DNA of 64,000 nucleotides from Antrihabitans stalactiti (GCF_012932915.1 NZ_VCQU01000003.1:1-64000), one strand, 5' to 3'. Shown: positions 45,416 to 54,695, numbered from the stretch's first letter. Notes: generated by a model not told the origin, from the sequence alone. Numbers and translations are program-made.

Positions 45416-46711
45416 GTGTTGATGCAAGAACTTCCCCGCCCCGAACCGGCCGTCGCGGTCGGCGAGGATCCACGGCACTATGCGCGGCTGATGTCGGCGG
45501 TCTACGACGCGACGATGGCAGGTGCGCGGGCACCTGCACGTCCGAGGTCGGTGATTCAGGACTCCTGGCAGCGGATGATGGCGAACGGTCTCGCCCCCGA
45601 TCGGCTCGCTGCGCCCGTCGTCGAGACTGGCGCGCTGGAGATGCTGCGAAGGTCGTCGGGCCTGCTCGGGGTTCTCGACGAAGTCTCCCGAAACCTGGAA
45701 ACCTTGATCGTCGAGGGCAACAACATCCTCGTCGTCGCTGACGCACTCGGACGGGTGCTCTGGCGCAGCGGATCCACATCGGTCCTCAACCACGCGGACC
45801 GGCTTGGCTTCGTCGAAGGCGCGCATTGGGGTGAGAATGCGGTCGGCACCAACGCTATCGGCACAGCGCTGGCATCCAACCGGGCCGTACAAGTCTTCTC
45901 CGCCGAGCACTACCAGCGCAGCCACCATCCCTGGACCTGTGCCGGAGCGCCGATCAAGGACCCCCGCACGGGCCAGGTCATTGGCGTGGTCGACGTATCG
46001 GGTCCGGCTGCGACGGTGCACCCGACCACGGTTGCTCTCGTCGACGTTGTTGCCCGGCTCGCGGAATCCCGGCTGCGCGAGCAACACGATCGGACCCTGA
46101 ACCGGTTACGGTCCGTCGCGGCGCCGATCCTCGCGCGTATCGGTGCGCCTGCGCTAGCCGTCGATCATGACGGCTGGGTGGCTGCGGTCGACTCGCTGCC
46201 GCTGCACAACAGGATCCTGCTACCCGAGGAGACCGCTCCCGGACGGACGTGGGTGCCTCCGCTCGGTATGTGCGAGATCGAGTTGTTGCCCGGCGGTTGG
46301 CTGGTCCGGCCGACCGAGGACGACGCCACACCAGGTATCTCCCGTGTCACGCTGGACGTCCGTGACTCCTGTGCGCCGTCGCTGGAGATGGTCGGCCAGT
46401 TCGGCTGCTGGCGCCACGACATCTCGCCACGGCACGCGGAGATCCTGCTGGTCCTGGCGAACCATCGGGAGGGACGGTCCGCGCCCGACCTCGCCGACGA
46501 TCTGTACGGCGACCGCAGCCGCGTGGTCACTGTGCGGGCCGAGATGTCGCGTCTACGAAAGCAACTCGCAGGGTTGGTCCACAGCCGTCCGTATCGATTC
46601 CCACCGTCTGCGGTCGTCGACGTCTGCTACCCGCCCGACCTGGCAACGTTGCTCGCTGCCTCGACGGCCCCCGCGATCCGAGCGCTGCGAACCCGCCCCA
46701 TACCCTCGTGA
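45416..46711 (+). CDS. GAF-domain transcriptional regulator (AcoR-like, without AAA+ domain)
   Basis: A 431-residue regulator. Residues about 70-210 form the GAF-type sensor seen in AcoR (EGNNILVVADALGRVLWRSG, EGAHWGENAVGTNAIGTALA, YQRSHHPWTCAGAPIKDP). The AAA+ sigma-54 domain of classical AcoR is absent; instead the C-terminus (about 345-410) looks like a winged helix (ISPRHAEILLVLANHREGRS, VTVRAEMSRLRKQLAG). GTG 45416 is favoured by GGGAG 7 bp upstream; ATG 45422 is possible. The stop lies inside a palindrome arm. Probably controls the adjacent dehydrogenase and monooxygenase. Confidence 0.82.
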   Translation: MLMQELPRPEPAVAVGEDPRHYARLMSAVYDATMAGARAPARPRSVIQDSWQRMMANGLAPDRLAAPVVETGALEMLRRSSGLLGVLDEVSRNLETLIVEGNNILVVADALGRVLWRSGSTSVLNHADRLGFVEGAHWGENAVGTNAIGTALASNRAVQVFSAEHYQRSHHPWTCAGAPIKDPRTGQVIGVVDVSGPAATVHPTTVALVDVVARLAESRLREQHDRTLNRLRSVAAPILARIGAPALAVDHDGWVAAVDSLPLHNRILLPEETAPGRTWVPPLGMCEIELLPGGWLVRPTEDDATPGISRVTLDVRDSCAPSLEMVGQFGCWRHDISPRHAEILLVLANHREGRSAPDLADDLYGDRSRVVTVRAEMSRLRKQLAGLVHSRPYRFPPSAVVDVCYPPDLATLLAASTAPAIRALRTRPIPS

Positions 46712-46750
46712 GTCTTTTAGGAGTCCAGGGACTCCTAAAAGACTCACGAG
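46705..46750. repeat. GTGAGTCTTTT palindrome, copy 4 (22-bp perfect stem)
   Basis: Arms 46705-46726 and 46729-46750, 2-base loop, same inner arm as copy 1. It fills the gap between the convergent regulator and Spo0M-TerD genes. The regulator's stop TGA (46709-46711) is part of CTCGTGAGTC in the left arm, so its last codons (Pro-Ser-stop) come from the palindrome, exactly as for the transporter at 10272. Confidence 0.92.
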
Positions 46751-46754
46751 CAGG

Positions 46755-48224
46755 TCAGGCGCTGAGACCGAAGCTACGGATGACGCCCTCAAGACCGTCG
46801 ACGAATCCCTGCCCAACGGCGCGGAACTTCCAATCGGGGCCGTGCCGGTACAGCTCGCCGAAAATCATCGCGGTTTCGTTGTTCGACTGATGCGAAAGGT
46901 CGTAGCGAGTAATTTCGCGGCCGTCCGCCTGATTGACGACGCGGATGTAGGCATTCCGGACCTGGCCGAAGTTCTGGACCGCCTGGCCGTCGTGGATCGA
47001 GACCGCGAAACTGACCTTGTCAGCCTGCGGCGCGAGACGGACCAAGTCGACGTGAATCTGCTCGTCGTCGCCACCGCCGGCGCCGGTCGCATTGTCGCCT
47101 GCGTGATTGACCGCGCCATCGGGGCTGGTCAGGTTGTTGAAGAACACGAAATGCGCATCCGACAACGCCCGCCCGTCAGGTCCGGTGACCACCGCTGACG
47201 CATCGATGTCGACTGCTGCGCCGAAGCCGCTGACGTCCCACCCGAGTCCGATCGACACCGCCGTCAACCCCTGCGCTTGCTTGGTGAGGTTGATGTTGCC
47301 GCCCTTGGTCAGGTTGATGGCCCCTGTCGGCGGTGGTGCGTACGTCGGCTGCGGCGGGGCGTTCCTCGGCGGGGGCGGAGGAGGCGGCGGCGGGTTGTAC
47401 GGCGGCGGACCGACCGGAGCATGGAGCTGCGGCGCGGCGTGGCTGTCGACCCCGCCGAATGCTCCGAACGCTCCCCCACCCATGATTCGCGTGAGATGGT
47501 CGTTGAGCACCGCGGCCCAGTTCTGCGAATCGATTGTCGAGCTGTCGACGCTGAAGCGGTTGGTTTTGTCGGAGCTACCACCGAAGACGCTGCGCCGGTC
47601 GATTTCGAGCACGACGTCCATGCCGTGCGGGTGAGTCACGAACTTGACCTCCAGCTCCTCCATCTGGCCGCGGAAATGATTGGCCGGATAGAACTCGACC
47701 TCCTGATAGAACGGCAACGGCGAGCCCGCCAGCCGCCCACGTTCCAGATCCGAACCCTTCAGCCGAAAGCCGATCTCGGCGAACGCTCTGACGATGCGCT
47801 CCTGTGCAGGCAACGCGAGCACTCTGATCTCGTCGACGTCGCCCTTGTCCACGGACTTCGCGATGTCGAGTTCGGTCCGTATGCCCACTCGGACTCCGTG
47901 CAACGACGTCCCCGCGACTTCATTGAACGGGGTTTCCCAGGGCACTTCGAAGGTGAACGGGATCGGGATCCGCGCACCGGTCTGCAAGCGAAACGGTCCG
48001 CTGATGCGCTTCCTCACGAACACGACATTCGAGTCGTATTCGGAGTCCTCGGTCTCGACCTCCACCCTTGCGGTCAACGACAACTCGACGAAATTGACAT
48101 CCCGATCGGTGTGTCCGCCAACCACATTGACGGTGCCGTGCAGAACACCGCCGGGATACACCCGCGGGTCGTGCAAAACCGTGTCGACACTGGCACCGCC
48201 GCCCATCAGGCCCTTGAATCCCAT
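46755..48224 (-). CDS. Spo0M (SpoOM)-TerD fusion protein
   Basis: A 489-residue two-domain protein. Residues 1-240 are a Spo0M arrestin-like fold (GGGASVDTVLHDPRVYPGGV, FTFEVPWETPFNE, EVEFYPANHFRGQMEELEV). A Pro-rich linker with nine consecutive prolines (about 283-310) leads to a TerD domain (residues 310-489: INLTKQAQGLTAVSIGLGWD, DAHFVFFNNLTSPDGAV, RNAYIRVVNQADG). TerD domains bind Ca2+ through Asp clusters and act in tellurite/stress systems. ATG 48224 (MGFKGLMGGG) fits the Spo0M start. Role unknown; no other ter genes nearby. Confidence 0.87.
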   Translation of the reverse strand: MGFKGLMGGGASVDTVLHDPRVYPGGVLHGTVNVVGGHTDRDVNFVELSLTARVEVETEDSEYDSNVVFVRKRISGPFRLQTGARIPIPFTFEVPWETPFNEVAGTSLHGVRVGIRTELDIAKSVDKGDVDEIRVLALPAQERIVRAFAEIGFRLKGSDLERGRLAGSPLPFYQEVEFYPANHFRGQMEELEVKFVTHPHGMDVVLEIDRRSVFGGSSDKTNRFSVDSSTIDSQNWAAVLNDHLTRIMGGGAFGAFGGVDSHAAPQLHAPVGPPPYNPPPPPPPPPRNAPPQPTYAPPPTGAINLTKGGNINLTKQAQGLTAVSIGLGWDVSGFGAAVDIDASAVVTGPDGRALSDAHFVFFNNLTSPDGAVNHAGDNATGAGGGDDEQIHVDLVRLAPQADKVSFAVSIHDGQAVQNFGQVRNAYIRVVNQADGREITRYDLSHQSNNETAMIFGELYRHGPDWKFRAVGQGFVDGLEGVIRSFGLSA

Positions 48225-48273
48225 AGAACGACGATACCGAGACAAACCGCCCAAAATCGTTAACCTCGAACCC

Positions 48274-49995
48274 ATGACAACCCCGTCCCTCGTCGTCGGC
48301 CCGCTGCTGCGCTACGTCGACACCAGCCGAGCCACAATTTGGGTCGAAACCGACCGACCCTGCGTGGTGAACGTTCTCGGCTACAAGGCCCCGACGTGGA
48401 CGGTGCATGGTCACCACTACGCACTCGTCATCGTCGAAGGCCTCGAGCCCGGGACGCAGACTCCCTACACGGTCGTGCTCGACGACACCCTGGTCTGGCC
48501 CGAGCCGGAATCGAGGTTCCCACCGAGTGTCATGCGAACCTTCCGAGACGATGAGACGTTTCGCCTCGCATTCGGATCCTGTCGTCGCTCAGCACCTTTC
48601 GACGAGGCCGGCTTGAAGCGATTCGGCGCCGACGCCCTGGTCGCGCTCGCGGAGCGCATGGCGATCGAACCGTACGAGCAATGGCCGGACGCACTGTTTC
48701 TCGGCGGCGACCAGGTCTACGCCGATACCCCGTCGGACGAGCTCGTCGAGAGGCTGCGCAAGGCTCATGCCGACCGTGGCGCCGCATGGGACGAGGTCCG
48801 AGAAGAGATCGGCAACTTCGAGGAGTACACGTGGTTGTACTCCGAATCGTGGACCCCGGCACCGATTCGCTGGCTGCTCTCGACCGTCCCCACCTGCATG
48901 CTGCTCGACGACCACGACCTGCGCGACGACTGGAACACCTCACAAGCCTGGCGGGACTGGATCACCGCTGAACCGTGGTGGCCCGACCGGGTCCGAGGGG
49001 CTTTCGCGTCCTACTGGATTTATCAGCATCTGGGTAACTTGTCGCCCAGCGAATTGGAGCTCGATCCAATGTGGGCGATGGTTCGATCCGATGTCTCCAA
49101 TGGCGAACGGTCCGCCAAGCTCGATGCGTTCGCATGGCGATCCGATGCGGAGCCTGACAGCGCGCAATGGAGCTACTACCGCGACTTCGGCAACGAACGG
49201 CTGGGCATTCGCATGGTCGCGGTCGATGCGCGGTGTTCACGACGCCTCGATCCCAACGACCGGCGCATCGTCGACCACAAAGAGAGCTCGTGGCTACAGG
49301 CGAGGGCCACAATGCCCGCACCTGGCCAGAAGTTCGATCACTTGCTGATGGCCACCACGTTGCCGTTCTTCCTTGCGCACGGCATTCACCATCTGGAGGG
49401 CTGGAACGAAGCGGTCGCGGGCGGTGGTTGGGGCAAGCGAGCGATGCGATTCGGCGAAAAGATCCGGCGCGAAGTCGATCTCGAGCATTGGGCGGCGTTT
49501 CGGCAATCGTTCGACGTAGTCGTCGAGATGCTCGGCAGGATCGCGCGGTTCGACAACCCGCCCGCGACGATCCTCATGCTGGCAGGCGACGTGCACTGCT
49601 CGTACACGGCGAGAGCCCAGCTTCCAGGCATCGATCCCACGTCGCCTGCGATTCATCAGCTGACCATGTCGCCGTTCCGCAACCCGCTGGAGAAATCGAT
49701 CCGGGTCGCCAACCGCGCGATGAAGACCCGCGCGGTCCGGTGGCTGACCCATCGAATGGCTCGGTCGGCCGGTGTTGCCGACGTCGCGGTCGACTGGGAA
49801 GTCGACAACGGCCCATGGTTCGAGAACGGCGTCATGACGGTCGTGATCGATGGGCGCAACGCGACCGTCGAAGTCGACCATGCTGCCGTCGAGAACGGTC
49901 GCCAAGTGCTGCACCGCACTCTGACCTTGCCGTTGACCGGGCCGCCTCCGCCGATTGCCGCCAAGAAGCGCCGTTTCTCCCGCCGCCGCACGTAA
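48274..49995 (+). CDS. PhoD-like alkaline phosphatase family protein
   Basis: A 573-residue metallophosphatase of the PhoD type: LAFGSCR near residue 99, FLGGDQVYAD near 145, LLDDHDLRDDW near 208 and LAGDVHCSY near 433 supply the metal and phosphate ligands. A short beta-sandwich precedes the catalytic domain. No signal peptide is visible, unlike classical exported PhoD, so it may be cytosolic. Start ATG 48274; divergent from the Spo0M-TerD gene with a 49-bp gap. A palindrome follows its stop by 2 bp. Confidence 0.88.
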   Translation: MTTPSLVVGPLLRYVDTSRATIWVETDRPCVVNVLGYKAPTWTVHGHHYALVIVEGLEPGTQTPYTVVLDDTLVWPEPESRFPPSVMRTFRDDETFRLAFGSCRRSAPFDEAGLKRFGADALVALAERMAIEPYEQWPDALFLGGDQVYADTPSDELVERLRKAHADRGAAWDEVREEIGNFEEYTWLYSESWTPAPIRWLLSTVPTCMLLDDHDLRDDWNTSQAWRDWITAEPWWPDRVRGAFASYWIYQHLGNLSPSELELDPMWAMVRSDVSNGERSAKLDAFAWRSDAEPDSAQWSYYRDFGNERLGIRMVAVDARCSRRLDPNDRRIVDHKESSWLQARATMPAPGQKFDHLLMATTLPFFLAHGIHHLEGWNEAVAGGGWGKRAMRFGEKIRREVDLEHWAAFRQSFDVVVEMLGRIARFDNPPATILMLAGDVHCSYTARAQLPGIDPTSPAIHQLTMSPFRNPLEKSIRVANRAMKTRAVRWLTHRMARSAGVADVAVDWEVDNGPWFENGVMTVVIDGRNATVEVDHAAVENGRQVLHRTLTLPLTGPPPPIAAKKRRFSRRRT

Positions 49996-49996
49996 C

Positions 49997-50050
49997 ACCC
50001 CTTGTGAGTCTTTTTGGAGTCCAGGGACTCCAAAAAGACTCACGAGGGGT
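49997..50050. repeat. GTGAGTCTTTT palindrome, copy 5 (26-bp stem)
   Basis: Arms 49997-50022 and 50025-50050 pair over 26 bp with one T-G wobble (CTTG versus CGAG). The inner arm is TGGAGTCC. It begins directly after the TAA of the phosphatase gene and lies 74 bp before the next gene, which is on the same strand. Confidence 0.92.
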
Positions 50051-50124
50051 GGGAAGAGCCGAGCCGAGGAGATTGCCAGCTTCGTGCCAGCCGCCATCCA
50101 GACTTCGCATGTCTGCTGTAAGTC

Positions 50125-50580
50125 GTGAGCCGAATCGAATCTTGGGACAGGCTCGCCGAAACCGCCGCACGAGGTGATCGCGGCGCGCTCGAGAGGCTCT
50201 GTTCCGCAGTTGGCCCGGTCATCGGGCTGCTTTGCCGTGCGGAGTTGGGCACAGACCTCCCGGCAGCAGACATCTGCCGGTCGGTCCTTGTCGGGCTGCC
50301 GCGCCACAATGGCGGCACGCCGTTCTTACACGCGGTGTACTCGGAGACCGCACGCCAAATTCGGCGTATCCGCACGTCGGACGCCCACTTGCCCCATGCG
50401 TTGACGAACCTGTCCGAGGCGCAGCGCGAAGTACTGGTGCTGCGCACAATTTGCGCCTTTTCTGTCGCGGAGACCGCAGTGGCGCTGGGTCGCACGGACG
50501 GAGCGGTCCGGGTGCTGCAGCATCGGGCGATGACGCAGCTGCGCACGGTTGCCGTGGCCCGGAGCACGCCCAGCGCATAG
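50125..50580 (+). CDS. Short sigma-factor-like protein (degenerate region 2, intact region 4)
   Basis: A 151-residue protein resembling the SigD/ShbA branch of sigma factors. The N-terminal half keeps the outline of region 2 (RGDRGALERLCSAVGPVIGL, GTPFLHAVYSETARQIRR) but the usual DDxxQExxL core is reduced to ADICRSVL. The C-terminal half is a clear region 4 helix-turn-helix (LSEAQREVLVLRTICAFSVA, VALGRTDGAVRVLQHRA). It may be a weak or modified sigma factor, or a DNA-binding regulator derived from one. GTG start. No anti-sigma gene is adjacent. Confidence 0.75.
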   Translation: MSRIESWDRLAETAARGDRGALERLCSAVGPVIGLLCRAELGTDLPAADICRSVLVGLPRHNGGTPFLHAVYSETARQIRRIRTSDAHLPHALTNLSEAQREVLVLRTICAFSVAETAVALGRTDGAVRVLQHRAMTQLRTVAVARSTPSA

Positions 50581-50644
50581 GCCGGTTTATCGTGCTTGCA
50601 GCTACCGGCGACCAAAAGCAATCGCCAGACAAGGGGATAGAACC

Positions 50645-51412
50645 GTGGAAATTTCGGGATCCGCAGCACTAGTCACGGGAGCCGCATCCGGCCTCGGCGC
50701 CGCTACCGCGAAGCGCCTCGCCGACGCAGGCGCGACAGTCTTCGGGCTCGACCTCGCGCAGTCGATCGAGCGGGCGGGCGACAGCGTGCCTGCGGGCGTC
50801 ACATTGATCGCCACCGATGTCACCAGTGGTGACGAGGTCAAGGCTGCAGTCGACCAGATCGTCGAATCGGGTGTCCCGCTGCGCATCGTCGTCAACTGTG
50901 CCGGTGTCGGCTGGGCAGGCCGCATCCTGTCGAAGAACGGTCCGCACGATCTCGAGCTGTTCCGCACGGTCATCACCGTCAACCTGCTCGGCACGTTCAA
51001 CGTCATGCGCCTCGCCGCCGACGCCATCTCGAAGACCGACACGGTCGACGATTCCGGCCAGCGAGGCGTCGTCATCAACACCGCATCTGTCGCCGCCTTC
51101 GAAGGCCAGATCGGGCAGATCGCGTACTCCGCATCCAAGGGCGGCGTCCATGGCATGACCATTCCGGCCGCGCGCGACCTCGCGCAGTTCGGCATCCGCG
51201 TCAACACGATCGCCCCCGGCATCGTGGACACGCCGATGCTCGCCGGCGTCACCCCCGAGTACCGCAAGGGTCTGGAAGCGGGCGTTCCCTTCCCGTCCCG
51301 GCTCGCACAGCCGACCGAGTACGCCCAGCTCGCGCAGATGATCGTCGAGCACGACTACCTCAATGGCGAGACCATCCGCATGGACGGCGCGTTGCGGATG
51401 GCGCCGCGCTAA
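50645..51412 (+). CDS. SDR oxidoreductase, 3-hydroxyacyl-CoA dehydrogenase type 2-like
   Basis: A 255-residue SDR with GAASGLGAA near residue 13, NCAGVGWAG near 83, Ser and YSASKGGVHGMT near 157, and the C-terminal NGETIRMDGALRM. The sequence order, including DLAQFGIRVNTIAPGIVDTPML, fits the HSD10/3-hydroxyacyl-CoA dehydrogenase type 2 group, which oxidises short 3-hydroxyacyl-CoAs. GTG 50645 gives the expected MEISGSAALVTGA start, with GGGGA upstream. It stands alone between the sigma-like and GGDEF genes. Confidence 0.87.
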   Translation: MEISGSAALVTGAASGLGAATAKRLADAGATVFGLDLAQSIERAGDSVPAGVTLIATDVTSGDEVKAAVDQIVESGVPLRIVVNCAGVGWAGRILSKNGPHDLELFRTVITVNLLGTFNVMRLAADAISKTDTVDDSGQRGVVINTASVAAFEGQIGQIAYSASKGGVHGMTIPAARDLAQFGIRVNTIAPGIVDTPMLAGVTPEYRKGLEAGVPFPSRLAQPTEYAQLAQMIVEHDYLNGETIRMDGALRMAPR

Positions 51413-51479
51413 CGCCACCCGCGACACCGCGGGGACTTGTCCGAGACTGAACCACATTTCCGCTCGGGGGGAGGGGAGC

Positions 51480-52625
51480 ATGTCGACCCTCTCCTCGGTC
51501 GTGCGGTCGGTGCGTCTGTGGTGGGCGATACCCGTGGACTATTGGTGGTTGGTCGGCTATCTCGAATCGCATTTGCTTGCGCGGATGGCTCGGGCGGTGG
51601 TTGCGACCTTTTCCATCCTGTTCGGTGCGACAGCCATCCTTCTCGTTATTTCGCAGAGCGGACCGCATGGTGTACCCGGCAACGTATTGGGCGGTGTCAC
51701 CGCGGGTGTCTCGTTGTTGTGGGCCGCCCGATGGTCGTTCGGTTCGTGGCCGCAGTTGTGGTTGTCGCAGCTCACGGTCGTGCTTGCCGATGGCTGTATC
51801 AGCCTGCTCTGTGTGCAGACCGATGATGCGGTCGTCGGGCTGCTCGCCTTGGTCGGTTTTGTTCTGACCACTGCTTATACGGTCATCTTTCACGGACCCA
51901 AATTGCTCTTGCTACATATGTTCTGGGTCCTGGCGTCCGCAACGATTGCGTTTGGACGCATGTGGTCGACCGGGGCTTTCGGTGGCGACGCCGGGGCTAT
52001 CGGGGTCGCCGTCTTAGGTGGGTTTGCTTTCGTCGTCACACCACCGGTTGTGCAGCTCGGATTCTGGATGATGCGTACCGACGCGGTCGAGTCGGGGATG
52101 GACCCGCTGACGGGGGTACTCAACCGGCGAGGGCTGTTCATGCACGTCGACGCCATGGAAAGTCGCGCCGATGCCGATCCCGAAGCGGTGATAGTGGTGG
52201 TCGCTATTGATCTGGACCTGTTCAAACAAGTCAACGACACCTTCGGTCATTCGGTGGGTGACGAAGTGTTGCTGCGGACTGCGCGACGGATCCAGACGGC
52301 CGCTCGGGAGACGGCAGTGCTTGCTCGGGTCGGTGGCGAGGAATTCGTCCTGCTCGACGTGATGTCGAAAGTGGATATCGCACCGATGGCCGAGCGCGTT
52401 CGTCACGCGATCGGCGAACCCGCAGAGCGAGCGCACGTGACCGCGAGTTGCGGTGCGGCGTGTGTCGCCGTCGCCGATTGGACGACGATTCGGCGCCGGG
52501 ACAGAACGGCGGTACTCGAAACCGTGCTCATGCGAGCGGATCGTGCGATGTATGACGCAAAGCGTGGTGGGCGCGACCGCATCGTGGTCGATGCAGTGCC
52601 TGTGGAAACCGCCAGCATCGAATGA
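51480..52625 (+). CDS. Membrane-bound diguanylate cyclase (GGDEF)
   Basis: A 381-residue protein with six N-terminal membrane helices (about residues 30-195) and a C-terminal GGDEF domain. The active site reads GGEEF near residue 284, which is catalytically competent, and DPLTGVLNRRGL opens the domain. It would make cyclic di-GMP in response to a membrane signal. No EAL or HD-GYP partner is in the window. ATG 51480 follows a strong GGGGAGGGGAG. Confidence 0.88.
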   Translation: MSTLSSVVRSVRLWWAIPVDYWWLVGYLESHLLARMARAVVATFSILFGATAILLVISQSGPHGVPGNVLGGVTAGVSLLWAARWSFGSWPQLWLSQLTVVLADGCISLLCVQTDDAVVGLLALVGFVLTTAYTVIFHGPKLLLLHMFWVLASATIAFGRMWSTGAFGGDAGAIGVAVLGGFAFVVTPPVVQLGFWMMRTDAVESGMDPLTGVLNRRGLFMHVDAMESRADADPEAVIVVVAIDLDLFKQVNDTFGHSVGDEVLLRTARRIQTAARETAVLARVGGEEFVLLDVMSKVDIAPMAERVRHAIGEPAERAHVTASCGAACVAVADWTTIRRRDRTAVLETVLMRADRAMYDAKRGGRDRIVVDAVPVETASIE

Positions 52626-52677
52626 TGTTGCGGTTGATGTCGGCAGTTGCCGAATCCTGGCATAGCCCGAACATGGA

Positions 52678-52706
52678 GAAGCCCGACGCGTTTGTCGCCG
52701 GGCTTC
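52678..52706. terminator. Terminator hairpin between GGDEF gene and htpG
   Basis: GAAGCCCG (52678-52685) pairs with CGGGCTTC (52699-52706) around a 13-base loop, in the 101-bp gap between two convergent genes. No T tract follows, as is common for terminators in high-GC actinobacteria. It can serve both strands. Confidence 0.7.
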
Positions 52707-52726
52707 CCTCGTTCGTCAGTACCTGA

Positions 52727-54658
52727 CTACAGCGTGCGAGCCAGACGATTCGCGAGCAGCTTCGTGAAGTGCGCCGGATCGCTCAGCTCGCCACCTTCGG
52801 CGAGAAGCGCCATGCCATAAAGCAATTCGGCCGTCTCGGCGAGACCGGCGTCGTCCTTATGTTCGGCGAACGCGTCCTTCAGCCCGGTGACCAGCGGGTG
52901 CGTCGGATTGAGCTCGAGGGTGCGCTTCGTGTGCGGAATCGGCTGCCCCGACGCGCGGTACATCTTCTCCAGCATCGGCGTGAAATCGTGCGTCTCGCCG
53001 ACGATGCAGGCGGGCGAATCGGTCAGGCGAGAAGACAACCGGACGGCCTTGACGTTGTCCTCCAACGTCGTGGTCAACCAGGTCAGCAGCTCGGCGAAAT
53101 CCTTGTCCTGCTGCTCACGCGCGACCTCGGTCGCCTTCTTCTCTTCCTCGGTATCGAGATCCACCTCGCCCTTGGCGATCGACTGGAACTTCTTGCCCTC
53201 GAATTCGGTGACCGAACCGACCCACATCTCGTCGACCGGGTCGGTCAGCACCAACACTTCGAGACCGCGCGCCTTGAACGCCTCCATGTGCGGTGAGCTC
53301 TCGATCATCTGCCGAGACTCACCGGTCATGTAGTAGATCTGCTCCTGACCGTCTTTCATCCGCTCGACATACCCGGCGAGCGTGGTGAGGTCCTCCTCCG
53401 ACGCAGTCGACGCGAAGGACGACACGGCCAGGATCGTTTCCTTGTTGTCGGAATCCGACAGCAAGCCTTCCTTGAGTACCCGCCCGAACTCGGACCAGAA
53501 GGTCTTGTATTCGTCGGCACGATTCGCCTGGATGTCTTTGATGGTCGAGAGGACCTTCTTGACGAGACGACGCTGAATCAGCTTGAGCTGGCGGTCCTGC
53601 TGGAGGATTTCGCGGGACACGTTGAGCGACAGGTCTTGGGCGTCGACGACACCCTTCACGAAGCGCAGGTACTCGGGCATCAGCTCTTCGCAGTTGTCCA
53701 TGATGAACACCCGCTTGACGTAGAGCTGCACTCCGCGCGCGTGCTCACGCATGAACAGATCGAACGGCGCCTGCGACGGGATGAACAGCAGCGCTTGGTA
53801 CTCGAACGTCCCCTCCGCCTTCATGGGGATGATCTCGAGCGGCTCGTCCCATGCGTGGCTGACGTGCTTGTAGAACTCCTTGTACTCCTCGTCGGAGACG
53901 TCGCTGCGGGGTCGGGTCCACAGAGCCTTCATCGAGTTGATCGTCTCGAACTCGACCTGACGGGTGACCGGCTCTTCTTCTCCCTCAGCCACCGGCTTCG
54001 GCGGCACCTCCATCCGAATGGGGAACCCGATGAAGTCGGAGTAGCGCTTGACGATCTGCTTGAGCTTCCACGGCTGCGTGTAGTCGTAGAGGTGGTCCTC
54101 TTTGTCCTCTTCCTTGAGGTGCAGCGTGATCGACGTTCCCTGCGGCGCGTCCTCGACCGCCTGGATCGTGTAGGTGCCCTCGCCGCTCGATTCCCATTGC
54201 GTCGCAGTACTTTCGCCTGCTTTACGCGTCAGCAGCGTGACCTTGTCCGCCACCATGAACGACGAATAGAAGCCGATGCCGAACTGCCCGATCAGCTCCT
54301 CGGGCGCGGCAGCCTCCTTGGCCTCGGCCAGTTTGCGTCGCAGGTCAGCGGTCCCCGACTTCGCGAGCGTGCCGATGAGATCGACGACCTCGTCGCGCGA
54401 CATGCCGATGCCGTTGTCGCGAATCGTCAGCGTCCGGGCATCTTTGTCGACGTCGATTTGGATGTGCAGGTCCGAGGTGTCGACCTGCAGGTCCTTGTCA
54501 CGAAATGCCTCGAGCCGAAGCTTGTCCAACGCGTCGGATGCGTTAGAGATCAGCTCTCGCAGGAAGATGTCTTTCTCCGAGTAGACCGAGTGAATCATCA
54601 GCTCCAACAGCTGACGCGTCTCCGCCTGGAACTCGAGCTCTTCGATTTGCGCGCTCAC
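52727..54658 (-). CDS. htpG: Hsp90-family molecular chaperone HtpG
   Basis: A 643-residue Hsp90. The N-terminal GHKL ATPase has ELISNASDALDKLR near residue 36, DNGIGM near 82 and IGQFGIGFYSSFMV near 126; the middle domain has the client and ATP-sensing Arg region, and the C-terminal dimerisation domain follows, for full family length. It helps fold and protect proteins under stress in the cytosol. It is downstream of two small genes on the same strand, after a 73-bp gap with an inverted repeat. Confidence 0.97.
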   Translation of the reverse strand: MSAQIEELEFQAETRQLLELMIHSVYSEKDIFLRELISNASDALDKLRLEAFRDKDLQVDTSDLHIQIDVDKDARTLTIRDNGIGMSRDEVVDLIGTLAKSGTADLRRKLAEAKEAAAPEELIGQFGIGFYSSFMVADKVTLLTRKAGESTATQWESSGEGTYTIQAVEDAPQGTSITLHLKEEDKEDHLYDYTQPWKLKQIVKRYSDFIGFPIRMEVPPKPVAEGEEEPVTRQVEFETINSMKALWTRPRSDVSDEEYKEFYKHVSHAWDEPLEIIPMKAEGTFEYQALLFIPSQAPFDLFMREHARGVQLYVKRVFIMDNCEELMPEYLRFVKGVVDAQDLSLNVSREILQQDRQLKLIQRRLVKKVLSTIKDIQANRADEYKTFWSEFGRVLKEGLLSDSDNKETILAVSSFASTASEEDLTTLAGYVERMKDGQEQIYYMTGESRQMIESSPHMEAFKARGLEVLVLTDPVDEMWVGSVTEFEGKKFQSIAKGEVDLDTEEEKKATEVAREQQDKDFAELLTWLTTTLEDNVKAVRLSSRLTDSPACIVGETHDFTPMLEKMYRASGQPIPHTKRTLELNPTHPLVTGLKDAFAEHKDDAGLAETAELLYGMALLAEGGELSDPAHFTKLLANRLARTL

Positions 54659-54695
54659 GTTTCAACTACCCCTTTGGAAATGCACGGATTTTTGC

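Noticed and set aside
46755..48224. Tellurium-resistance operon
   Set aside because: Only a TerD domain in a fusion is present; no TerA, TerB, TerC or TerZ genes are nearby.
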